DNA of 9,216 nucleotides from Verrucomicrobia bacterium UBA1211 (GTDB lineage Bacteria > Verrucomicrobiota > Kiritimatiellia > RFP12 > UBA1067), in contig DBXN01000121.1 in NCBI GenBank assembly GCA_002309585.1, positions 391 through 9,606 of the forward strand. Reading direction: 5' to 3'. Positions 1 to 6,519 of this stretch are shown here, piece after piece (position 1 is the stretch's first letter; every line of letters starts with the position of its first letter). The position numbers and the translations under genes were made by a program. Under the pieces are notes generated by a model, which saw only the letters and a program-made list of their open reading frames with translations, was not told the DNA's origin and searched no databases.

Positions 1-1982
1 GCGGATTTATAATAGACGTTGCCGTCAACCGCCGTTATGCCTCTCGTCCACTCGAAGGGGACACGTGTCGCGCTCACGGGACATCCCTCAACGCCGGGGA
101 CGATGTTGGCTGCGTCCTCGGTGGATGCGGCGGTGTATAGATAGTAAGTTGGATTCGTTATCTCTATTGCGGAGGCGGGGACGGCGCTGCCATTGGCCAT
201 ACAGAAGATGGGATGGACCTTGCCGGAACCGCTGAATGATCCGCTGAAGAGGCAGTTGCCTAGAATGAGTTCCTCGAACGAATCACACCAGCCTATCAAG
301 CCGCCAGCATGAGCGGAGAAGCCGGAGATGGTGCCTGAAAAGACGCAGCTGAGGAGTTTGAGCATATCCGCTTGTCCGCCGTTGCCGATGATGCCGCCAG
401 CGTGGCCAGCCCCGGAAACGGAGATGTCGGCGGAGACGTTGCAGCGCCAGATGTAGGTTGAATTGGATCCGATGCCGACCAAGCCGGCGGCGTAGTTCGC
501 GGTGGAAGAGACGGAACCGGCTACGGAGAGGTCATAGAACGTCGCATCAAGCGTTCGGGCGAAGAGGGCTGTGCCTGGGGTGGATCCTGAGATGTCGGCG
601 TAAATCGTATGGCCCAGGCCGTCGAAGTCGCCGTAGAAGGCATGGCTAGCCGTACCGACAGAGTTCGTGATGGGTGCTTCAGCGGAGCCGAGGTCGGTTG
701 TTAGCCTATAATAGGGGTAAGAGCGGCCGGTGGCCATGCCACGGTTGATATTTGAAACAAAGAGTTCCCAGTCGGCAAGGGAGGTGATGCGGTATGGACT
801 ACTCTGGATGCCCACGCCCAAAAGCTCGTCCGATACCACGACCGCGCCATCATAGATGCGGGCGTCGGCGAGGTAGAAAAGGTTGTCCTCGCCGTCGTCA
901 TCGGCGCCGATGAGGATATTCTCGCCTGCGGAGTAGCAGTCCGCATAGCTTCCCGCAAGCGCTCCGGTTCCCGAAAAGATCTGTTCACCGTCTAGATATA
1001 TCTTGGTGGCGTTCGTGTCGAAGGCGAAGGCAAGGGTTGTCCAGCGATTCAACTCCACTCCCCTGTCTGAGAGGAGGCCTGCGTTGTCAGATTTGTCGAA
1101 CTGTTTGATGCAGACCTTGCGGGAATTCTTGTACAGGTAGATCATCGAGTCGGAATTGTTCGAGTCAGGCATGTTGACAAGGGAGACCCACCCGTCCGAA
1201 GATGTTACCTTGATCTTCAGCACCAACGTGTAGGGGTGGCCTGGCGCATCCTTTAGTTTTTCAGGAATTTCGAGGGCAAAGTAATACCCTTGGGGGACTG
1301 ATACGACGGTGGCACCGTTTGGAAGACCGGCAAGGATTTCCGGATCCGTCACCCGGAAGCTTGCCGAGTAAATGTTGTAGCGCAAAAGCATTTCGCCGGT
1401 CGCGGGGGCGTAGGTGGCGGTGTGCATAATGATGTAGTCGCCGTCAGAATACTTGTTCAGATCGTAGCCGGAGGTGCTGCCTTTTGTCCCCACACCGCCG
1501 GCGCTGGAGGCATTGAAGGTGATGTTGGTTACGCCGCGCTTGTCCGCGAAAGGCTCCTTGGTGTAATAGAGATGGATGTCCGCGCCGTTCGCCTTGCTAT
1601 TCAGATCGCCCTTCAGCGACTTGAAGTGGGCCCCGCCGTCGTAGGGGACAAGATGATAGGTGCGGCCATTGTAGGTGTCTTCGTCGGCATAATCGGAACT
1701 GTTGTTGATGAAGAAGTCGGTTATGCCGTTATGGTTGCCGGGATCGTTGCTGTCTCCTGACTTGTAGAGCAGATAGATGTAGTCGCCGCCGGCACCCTTG
1801 TTTAGATCCTGGTCGATGAATTGCCAACCTTGCGATGTGAGGCTACTCTTGAGACTGTTCACCTCGTTTTTCGTACCGCCAATCAACATCACATCTGTGA
1901 TGTATGATGTCGCGCGGGCCGGAAATGTAAACAAGGTCGCCGCGAACGCGGCGAACAGTAGGTTCCGCATCGTTGCCTTCAT
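1..1982 (-). CDS. Secreted surface protein with MABP-like, LamG-like and GLUG repeats (C-terminus outside window)
   Basis: This frame is open without a stop from the ATG at 1982-1980 to the left edge, giving 660 residues and no C-terminus. A Sec signal peptide spans residues 1-25, with probable cleavage after PARA. Residues 27-192 hold three related segments marked by DLNKGAGGDYIYLLYK (59-74), DLNSKANGADIHLYYTK (126-142) and DLNKYSDGDYIIMH (174-187). These resemble the three sheets of a MABP beta-prism. Residues 210-395 look like a LamG/concanavalin jelly roll (NRWTTLAFAFD, KIYLDGEQI, LADARIYDG). From about 400 there is a GLUG-type solenoid: DWELFVSNINRG, then FYGDFDGLGHTI (449-460), then recurring AGLVG, AGGIIG and AGGLIG, each followed by a Cys/Phe-Ser-Gly strand. 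An AAGGAAA ribosome site precedes the start; ATG at 1970 is an alternative. It is likely an extracellular adhesin or glycan-binding protein. The anchor (for example PEP-CTERM) is not visible. Its base composition is visibly less GC-rich than the plus-strand genes. Confidence 0.88.
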   Translation of the reverse strand, partial: MKATMRNLLFAAFAATLFTFPARATSYITDVMLIGGTKNEVNSLKSSLTSQGWQFIDQDLNKGAGGDYIYLLYKSGDSNDPGNHNGITDFFINNSSDYADEDTYNGRTYHLVPYDGGAHFKSLKGDLNSKANGADIHLYYTKEPFADKRGVTNITFNASSAGGVGTKGSTSGYDLNKYSDGDYIIMHTATYAPATGEMLLRYNIYSASFRVTDPEILAGLPNGATVVSVPQGYYFALEIPEKLKDAPGHPYTLVLKIKVTSSDGWVSLVNMPDSNNSDSMIYLYKNSRKVCIKQFDKSDNAGLLSDRGVELNRWTTLAFAFDTNATKIYLDGEQIFSGTGALAGSYADCYSAGENILIGADDDGEDNLFYLADARIYDGAVVVSDELLGVGIQSSPYRITSLADWELFVSNINRGMATGRSYPYYRLTTDLGSAEAPITNSVGTASHAFYGDFDGLGHTIYADISGSTPGTALFARTLDATFYDLSVAGSVSSTANYAAGLVGIGSNSTYIWRCNVSADISVSGAGHAGGIIGNGGQADMLKLLSCVFSGTISGFSAHAGGLIGWCDSFEELILGNCLFSGSFSGSGKVHPIFCMANGSAVPASAIEITNPTYYLYTAASTEDAANIVPGVEGCPVSATRVPFEWTRGITAVDGNVYYKS

Positions 1983-2025
1983 GGTCTGTTTCCTTTTCCC
2001 GTTAAAACGTTTCCGCAAACAATCC

Positions 2026-2065
2026 CATGTCCGGGCTTTCCCCCGGGTCAAGCCCCGGCGACATG
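2026..2065 (-). repeat. Imperfect inverted repeat (hairpin) in the leader of the surface-protein gene
   Basis: CATGTCCGGGCTT on the plus strand is answered by AAGCCCCGGCGACATG, giving about 13 pairs with a 2-base and a 1-base bulge around a GC-rich loop that contains CCCGGG. It lies between the predicted promoter and start codon of the minus gene. It could be an mRNA leader structure or a dispersed extragenic palindrome. There is no T-run, so it is not a standard terminator. Confidence 0.5.
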
Positions 2066-2115
2066 TTTCGTCCGGAAACCCTCAAGATAATTCTAATACA
2101 CCATTTATGCCGATT

Positions 2116-2144
2116 AGTATAGAGATATCCTGTGCCGGATGCAA
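2116..2144 (-). promoter_or_regulatory. Sigma70-type promoter of the minus-strand surface protein
   Basis: On the minus strand TTGCAT (2144-2139) is followed after exactly 17 bases by TATACT (2121-2116). Transcription would start near 2109 and leave a leader of about 125 bases before the ATG at 1982. This leader contains the inverted repeat at 2026-2065. The match is seen in the sequence; its activity is inferred. Confidence 0.6.
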
Positions 2145-2148
2145 TCAT

Positions 2149-2192
2149 AAAAAAAAAGGGAAGAGGGAACAGGGAAGAGGGAAAAGGAAAAG
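2149..2192 (+). repeat. Polypurine heptamer array, unit GGGAAGA, behind an A9 tract
   Basis: Nine A residues (2149-2157) are followed by five contiguous 7-base units: GGGAAGA, GGGAACA, GGGAAGA, GGGAAAA and GGAAAAG (2158-2192). Apart from one C the stretch is all purine. It lies immediately upstream of the minus-strand promoter at 2144, in the divergent intergenic region. Confidence 0.8.
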
Positions 2193-2210
2193 GCATGCCG
2201 TTTGTCGCGT

Positions 2211-2242
2211 GTTACCCTCAACGCTCAACGCTCCCTCAACGG
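2211..2242 (+). repeat. Heptamer array, TCAACGC family, copy A
   Basis: GTTACCC (2211-2217) is followed in 7-base phase by TCAACGC twice (2218-2231). After a 4-base interruption comes TCAACGG (2236-2242). The array ends two bases before the -35 box of the GH51 promoter. The 12 bases GCGTGTTACCCT (2207-2218) recur exactly at 4993-5004. Confidence 0.8.
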
Positions 2243-2244
2243 AA

Positions 2245-2273
2245 TTGACGTCTCGGGCGGGATGGGGTACACT
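2245..2273 (+). promoter_or_regulatory. Sigma70-type promoter of the GH51 gene
   Basis: TTGACG (2245-2250) and TACACT (2268-2273) are separated by 17 bases, which predicts a start near 2280 and a leader of about 69 bases. A 5-base inverted repeat, GGTAC (2266-2270) with GTACC (2279-2283), straddles the -10 box and the predicted start. It could be an operator, but such a short palindrome may also be chance. Confidence 0.6.
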
Positions 2274-2338
2274 TTTCCGTACCTTGTGGCGACCGCGTCA
2301 TCAGGGATGGGTGGATGAAGATCGGATGAAAACGGAAG

Positions 2339-2344
2339 AGGAGG
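2339..2344 (+). promoter_or_regulatory. Ribosome binding site of the GH51 gene
   Basis: A full AGGAGG lies four bases before the ATG at 2349 and fixes that start. Confidence 0.8.
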
Positions 2345-2348
2345 AACG

Positions 2349-4793
2349 ATGAATCGATCGGTTAAGGGGATCGCTTGGGTGGCAGGTTGGATGTTGGCTG
2401 TCGCGACGCTGTTTGGAGCGGAGGTGCGCCAGGGGCGGGTGGCGTTGCACACCTGGTTGACCACGGCGGAGTTCAAGGCGATCTCCGTTACGGGAGCGGA
2501 CGGAAAGACGCTTTGGGAAGGGGTGCCCGATCCCGCGAAGTGCTCGGTCGGCAAGGATGGCCGCTGGAGTGTCCAGGACGACACAATCCGCCAGACGAAT
2601 GAGGACGCGACCGACACGGCGCTGGTGTTCGGGGATGCCGCATGGGGCGATTACACGTTGCGCGCGAAGGCCCGCAAACTCTCCGGAAGGGAGGGCTTTA
2701 TCCTGCATGTGCGTGAGCGTGGGACCAACCAGTGCGTGTACGCCAATTACGGCGGGTGGTACAACACGGCGCACGGAGTCGAGACGAAGGGGGCGTACGA
2801 TTTCGCCACGCCGTACAGGACGGATGGCAAACACCCGGCCACGGCGGCGTTTGTTCCCGTTGAGACCGGCCGGTGGTACGATCTTGAGGTGACCTGCCAA
2901 GGCGATCACATCACGATGAAGATGGACGGCAAACCCATCTTCAGCGATGTCGAGGTGCCGGAGGTGAATTTCGATGCCGGTGCGAACACGGTTGTGGTCG
3001 ATCCCGGCAAGGTGCGGTTTCCGGTGTCGGAGGACATGTGGGGCATCTTCTTCGAGGACATCGATCTCTCGCTTGACGGGGGTGTCTATGCCGAGCTGGT
3101 GCGCAACCGCAGTTTCGAGGATGGCGAGGCCGCGAACCGGAAGCAGAAGACCATCGGGTATTGGACAACCGTCGGCCCCGCGACGCTTGCGGCGGATACG
3201 TCAAAGCCGGTTTCGGAGAAGAACCGCACCTGCGGCCGCGTGGATGCCCTGCCCGGCGGGGGCGTGGCGAACGACGGCTATTTCGGCATCGCCGTGAAGG
3301 CGGGCGCGAAATACCGCCTCTCGGTCGCGTTGCGCGGCGATGTGAAGGGGCCGGTTGAGGTGTCGCTCGAATCGCTCGGCAAGCGTTTCGCCGGGGAGAT
3401 GATCAAGGGGATCGGCGCGGAGTGGAAGACGTTTACGCTGACGCTCGAATCCGCGGGAACCGATCCCGACGCGAAGCTCGTCTTCCGCGCGCCGGAGGGC
3501 GGCACTTTCTATCTCGACTGTGTCTCGCTCTTCCCCTGCGACACCTATGGAAAGAGCGGACTCTTCCGCAAGGACCTGATGGAGCGTCTGGCGGCGCTCA
3601 AGCCGAGTTTCGTGCGCTTCCCCGGCGGTTGCTGGGTGGAGGGCAACACGATGGCCGAGGCGTACCGTTGGAAGCAGACCATCGGTTCCATCTGGGACCG
3701 CCGCACGCAATGGAACATCTGGGGATACTGGTCCTCCAACGGCGTGGGTTTCCATGAGTATCTGGTGCTCTGCGAGGAACTGGGCGCGAAGGCGCTCTTC
3801 TGCATCAACTGCGGGATGAGCCATCGCGAGAATGTGCCGATGGAGAAGATGGGCGAGTTTGTGCAGGACGCGCTCGACTGCATCGAGTACGCGAACGGTC
3901 CCGTGACCTCGAAATGGGGCGCGGCGCGCGCCGCGAACGGTCATCCGGCCCCATTCAACCTCAAGTATTTGGAGATCGGAAACGAGAATGGCGGGCCCGC
4001 CTATCATGAGCGCTACGCGCTGATCCATGACGCGGTGCGGGCGAAATATCCCGACATCAAGATCGTCTCCGACCTGTGGGGCGGTCCCGTGAAGGGCCGT
4101 CCGCAGCACATCCGTGACGAGCACTACTACAAGTCGCCCGACTGGTTCATGTCGACGGGCGCGAAGCTCTACGACGCCTATCCCCGGGGCGAGTTCGAGG
4201 TGTTCGTGGGCGAATACGCCGTCACGCAGGATGTCGGCCGCTGGGGCGACCTGCGCGCCGCGATCGGCGAGGCCGCCTTCATGTGCGGGCTTGAGCGCAA
4301 CGCGGACATCGTGAAACTCGCCGCCTACGCGCCGCTCTTTGCAAACGCCAAACACACCTCGTGGACGCCCAACCTCATCTACCCGGTGACCGACGGCAAC
4401 TTCGTGAATCCCAGCTGGAACGTCCAGAAGCTCTTCAGCGAGAACCGGGGCAAAGCGGTGCTCGCCTTCGAGCACTCCTCCCGCTGGATGAAGACGAAGA
4501 ACGGTGCGCCGTGCCGCGCCGTCGCGGTTTCGGCGGTGCGCGATGCGGACGGATCGGTCATCGTCAAGGCGGTCAACTGCTCCGAGGAACCGCAGCCCTT
4601 CGCGCTCTCCCTTTCCGGAAAGCAAATCACGTCGGCGACGAAGACCTGGTTCACCGGACCCGACGCCCGCGCCTGCAACTCCCCGCTGGACCGCGAGGCG
4701 CTCAAGGAGTCGGCCGGCACCGCAACAGTGAAGGACGGCTCCGTGGCCGAGACGCTGCCGCCCCTGTCGCTGACCGTTTTCCGTGTCCGTTGA
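2349..4793 (+). CDS. Secreted GH51 alpha-L-arabinofuranosidase, multi-domain
   Basis: The 814-residue protein should hydrolyse terminal alpha-L-arabinofuranosyl links in arabinoxylan or arabinan outside the cytoplasm. It starts with a signal peptide (about 1-24, cleavage near LFGA/E, no lipobox Cys). Residues about 75-205 look like a concanavalin/LamG-type domain of the DUF1080 (3-keto-disaccharide hydrolase) group. The GH51 core begins with WGIFFEDIDLSLDGG (231-245). A CBM4/9-like jelly roll follows (about 250-395, ending FYLDCVSLFP). The (beta/alpha)8 barrel then runs from about 400 to 680. Catalytic residues by family analogy are acid/base Glu546 in LEIGNEN and nucleophile Glu622 in FVGEYA; FVRFPGGCWVEG (421-432) and PNLIYP (674-679) are further family landmarks. 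A C-terminal beta-sandwich closes the protein at about 690-814. It has its own promoter and a full AGGAGG ribosome site. A hairpin follows, so it is probably monocistronic. Family assignment is strong; exact substrate is inferred. Confidence 0.92.
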   Translation: MNRSVKGIAWVAGWMLAVATLFGAEVRQGRVALHTWLTTAEFKAISVTGADGKTLWEGVPDPAKCSVGKDGRWSVQDDTIRQTNEDATDTALVFGDAAWGDYTLRAKARKLSGREGFILHVRERGTNQCVYANYGGWYNTAHGVETKGAYDFATPYRTDGKHPATAAFVPVETGRWYDLEVTCQGDHITMKMDGKPIFSDVEVPEVNFDAGANTVVVDPGKVRFPVSEDMWGIFFEDIDLSLDGGVYAELVRNRSFEDGEAANRKQKTIGYWTTVGPATLAADTSKPVSEKNRTCGRVDALPGGGVANDGYFGIAVKAGAKYRLSVALRGDVKGPVEVSLESLGKRFAGEMIKGIGAEWKTFTLTLESAGTDPDAKLVFRAPEGGTFYLDCVSLFPCDTYGKSGLFRKDLMERLAALKPSFVRFPGGCWVEGNTMAEAYRWKQTIGSIWDRRTQWNIWGYWSSNGVGFHEYLVLCEELGAKALFCINCGMSHRENVPMEKMGEFVQDALDCIEYANGPVTSKWGAARAANGHPAPFNLKYLEIGNENGGPAYHERYALIHDAVRAKYPDIKIVSDLWGGPVKGRPQHIRDEHYYKSPDWFMSTGAKLYDAYPRGEFEVFVGEYAVTQDVGRWGDLRAAIGEAAFMCGLERNADIVKLAAYAPLFANAKHTSWTPNLIYPVTDGNFVNPSWNVQKLFSENRGKAVLAFEHSSRWMKTKNGAPCRAVAVSAVRDADGSVIVKAVNCSEEPQPFALSLSGKQITSATKTWFTGPDARACNSPLDREALKESAGTATVKDGSVAETLPPLSLTVFRVR

Positions 4794-4831
4794 ATGGACA
4801 TATCAATCGCAATTGAAAATCTGCCGTTATC

Positions 4832-4887
4832 GATGTGGCAATGCCGCCTCGGCCTCGCTGCAAGGGCGAGGGCGCCCTTGCCACATC
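4832..4887 (+). terminator. Long hairpin after the GH51 gene, probable terminator
   Basis: GATGTGGCAA (4832-4841) pairs perfectly with TTGCCACATC (4878-4887). Inside, CCTCGC pairs with GCGAGG near the loop. The stem is followed by ATTTTGG, a short and weak T-run, 38 bases after the GH51 stop. It may act as an intrinsic terminator, or it may be a dispersed palindromic element, because the stem is longer than most terminators. Confidence 0.5.
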
Positions 4888-4924
4888 ATTTTGGTTCTGG
4901 GACGAATCGTCAGGAATTCCTATC

Positions 4925-4955
4925 TTGACAAAATAAACGAAAGAAACTGTATCAT
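4925..4955 (+). promoter_or_regulatory. Possible distal promoter upstream of the glycosyltransferase operon
   Basis: A perfect TTGACA (4925-4930) is followed by TGTATC at a 17-base spacing (4948-4953) or TATCAT at 19 bases (4950-4955). Both -10 candidates are imperfect. It sits in a locally AT-rich stretch. If active, it would add a leader of about 140 bases carrying the hairpin at 4985-5006 before the nearer promoter. Confidence 0.35.
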
Positions 4956-4984
4956 GGTACAATTGGGATGTTGATGAATGACAA

Positions 4985-5017
4985 TAAGGGTAGCGTGTTA
5001 CCCTTAACCCTCAACGT
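4985..5017 (+). repeat. Heptamer repeat copy B with an 8-base-pair hairpin
   Basis: GTTACCC (4997-5003), TTAACCC (5004-5010) and TCAACGT (5011-5017) repeat the phase and spelling of copy A. Its first part also forms a perfect hairpin: TAAGGGTA (4985-4992), loop GCGTGT, TACCCTTA (4999-5006). No T-run follows, so terminator function is unlikely. Confidence 0.65.
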
Positions 5018-5042
5018 CTTATAATCGTTCTCCTTTGCGGGT

Positions 5043-5071
5043 TTGCCAATCCCCGCCGACTTTGCTATACT
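5043..5071 (+). promoter_or_regulatory. Sigma70-type promoter of the GT2 operon
   Basis: TTGCCA (5043-5048) and TATACT (5066-5071) have a 17-base spacing. Transcription would start near 5078, only about 23 bases before the ATG at 5101. AGGGGGAA then serves as the ribosome site. This promoter lies inside the longer reading frame that begins at 5035, which argues for the 5101 start. Confidence 0.62.
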
Positions 5072-5100
5072 GTCCACATTATTTTTTAGGGGGAAGAGTG

Positions 5101-6519
5101 ATGGGGAAGGTGAGCATCTCGGAAATCGATCCGTTGGAGCTGGCGCACAAGCGTCCGGAGTGGAGCGCGGTGGCGCCGCTGACGCGCGGGCAGAAGTTCT
5201 TTTCCGCCCTCGCGCTGATCGCGCTGGTGGCGGCGCTGGTCATGGCTCCGATGAAGACCGTCCAGATCCTGATCGCGGTCTGCACCGCGATTTATGTGGT
5301 GATGACGCTCTATAAGTTCGTGGTGATCCGGGCGTCGGCGTCGCCTTCGGCGATCATCCGGTTCACCCCGGAGCAGATCGCCGCGCGGGACGCGGCTGGG
5401 CCGTGGCCGATGTACACGATCCTGATCCCGATGTACAAGGAGCCGGAGACCTTGCGGCAGATGGTCGCCGCGCTTCAGAAGATGGACTATCCGAAGGACA
5501 AACTGGATGTCCAATTCCTGCTGGAGGAGGACGACACCCTGACGCTCTCGGCGGCGGCGCGGCTGGAGATGCCGCAGGGGTTCCGCGTCACGAAGATCCC
5601 CGAATCGTTCCCGCGCACCAAGCCGAAGGCCTGCAACATCGGGCTTCATCTGGCGGAGGGGAAGTATCTGGTGATCTACGACGCGGAGGACCTGCCCGAG
5701 ACCGACCAGCTGAAGAAGGCGGTGATGGCCTTTGAGTCCTCGCCGGAGAATGTGGCGTGCGTGCAGTCGCGGCTGAACTACTACAACCCGCGCCAGAACC
5801 TGCTGACGCGCTGGTTCACCGCCGAGTATTCGGCGTGGTTCGATCTCCAGCTGCCGGGATTGGCGGCGCTGGGCGCCGTGATCCCGCTGGGGGGGACCTC
5901 CAACCATTTCAAGACGGACATCCTCCAGAAGCTGATGGGATGGGACGCCTATAACGTGACGGAGGATTGCGATCTGGGTGTCCGGCTCGGCCGCGCGGGC
6001 TATACGACGCGGATGCTGGAGACGACCACCTGGGAGGAGGCGTGCAGCGTCTTCCGTTTCTGGATCAAGCAGCGGACCCGCTGGCAGAAGGGGTATATCC
6101 AGACGTGGTTCGTCCACATGCGCCGTCCCTTCCGGCTGCTCCGCGAGTTGGGGCTGGTGAACTTTTTCCACTACCAGATGCTGGTGGGGGGCGTGACCTT
6201 CTCGGTGCTGGTCAATCCCTTCTTCTGGGGGATGGCGCTGGGGTGGTTCATCTTCAAGCCGGTCGGGTTGGACGGGCTTTTTCCGGGACCGGTCTTCGCG
6301 GCGGGGGCCTTCTGTCTCTTCATCGGGAACTTCGTCTTCATCTACATCAACCTGCTGGGCTGCTGCAAGCGGCGGAATGACGGGCTGATGTGGGCGTCGC
6401 TTCTGACGCCGCTCTACTGGATGATGATGAGTTACAGCGGCTGGCGGGCGTTCATCCAATTTTTCAGGGCGCCGTTCGTTTGGGAAAAAACACAGCATGG
6501 ATTGGTGAAGAAGGCATGA
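5101..6519 (+). CDS. Membrane-bound family 2 glycosyltransferase (processive type)
   Basis: The 472-residue inner-membrane enzyme should transfer sugar from a nucleotide-sugar donor in the cytosol to a growing glycan. Two N-terminal membrane segments (about 32-50 and 53-73) precede a GT-A domain. Visible motifs in order are ILIPMYKE (107-114), LEEDD (141-145), YDAED (193-197, metal and donor binding), GGTSNHF (264-270), TEDCDLG (287-293, catalytic base region) and QRTRW (324-328). This is the D, DxD, TED, Q-x-x-RW set of cellulose-synthase-like processive transferases. Three C-terminal membrane segments follow (about 358-384, 395-418 and 428-446). The start at 5101 is chosen over an in-frame start at 5035 because promoter and AGGGGG site lie between them. 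It is the first gene of a coupled operon; its TGA overlaps the next ATG. Donor and product cannot be told from the sequence. Confidence 0.9.
   Translation: MGKVSISEIDPLELAHKRPEWSAVAPLTRGQKFFSALALIALVAALVMAPMKTVQILIAVCTAIYVVMTLYKFVVIRASASPSAIIRFTPEQIAARDAAGPWPMYTILIPMYKEPETLRQMVAALQKMDYPKDKLDVQFLLEEDDTLTLSAAARLEMPQGFRVTKIPESFPRTKPKACNIGLHLAEGKYLVIYDAEDLPETDQLKKAVMAFESSPENVACVQSRLNYYNPRQNLLTRWFTAEYSAWFDLQLPGLAALGAVIPLGGTSNHFKTDILQKLMGWDAYNVTEDCDLGVRLGRAGYTTRMLETTTWEEACSVFRFWIKQRTRWQKGYIQTWFVHMRRPFRLLRELGLVNFFHYQMLVGGVTFSVLVNPFFWGMALGWFIFKPVGLDGLFPGPVFAAGAFCLFIGNFVFIYINLLGCCKRRNDGLMWASLLTPLYWMMMSYSGWRAFIQFFRAPFVWEKTQHGLVKKA

Larger units (their letters stand above)
1983..2348. other. Divergent intergenic region
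   Basis: This 366-base stretch holds the two facing-away promoters, the leader hairpin, the polypurine array and the TCAACGC array listed separately. Reading frames crossing it are short and lack ribosome sites, and I see no gene in it. Confidence 0.7.
4794..5100. other. Intergenic region between GH51 gene and GT2 operon
   Basis: This 307-base stretch holds the hairpin at 4832, the possible promoter at 4925, the repeat copy B with its small hairpin, and the GT2 promoter at 5043. No supported coding sequence or RNA gene was seen. Confidence 0.7.

Noticed and set aside
1422..1760. Plus-strand frame of 112 codons with hydrophobic content
   Set aside because: It lies opposite the long uninterrupted minus-strand surface protein, which has clear repeats and a signal peptide.
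2005..2012. AAACGTTT palindrome upstream of the surface-protein start, resembling a LacI-family operator core
   Set aside because: Only eight bases are symmetric, it lies downstream of the predicted promoter, and no regulator gene is near; chance is a sufficient explanation.
3201..4625. Long minus-strand frame of 474 codons opposite the GH51 gene
   Set aside because: It is a GC-rich shadow of the GH51 coding strand, has no family motif, and cannot coexist with the clear GH51 protein.
5035..5100. N-terminal extension of the GT2 protein from ATG at 5035
   Set aside because: The 22 extra codons cover the -35 and -10 boxes and the AGGGGG ribosome site, and have no ribosome site of their own.
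5086..6498. Long minus-strand frame of 470 codons opposite the GT2 gene
   Set aside because: It is rich in Arg, His, Pro and Gln with no motif or hydrophobic pattern, as expected for the reverse of a GC-rich gene; the plus strand encodes a full GT2 motif set.
6390..6515. N-terminal extension of the GT-C-like protein from ATG at 6390
   Set aside because: It would overlap the GT2 gene by 130 bases in another frame; the ATGA overlap at 6516 with GAAGAAGG upstream is the better start.
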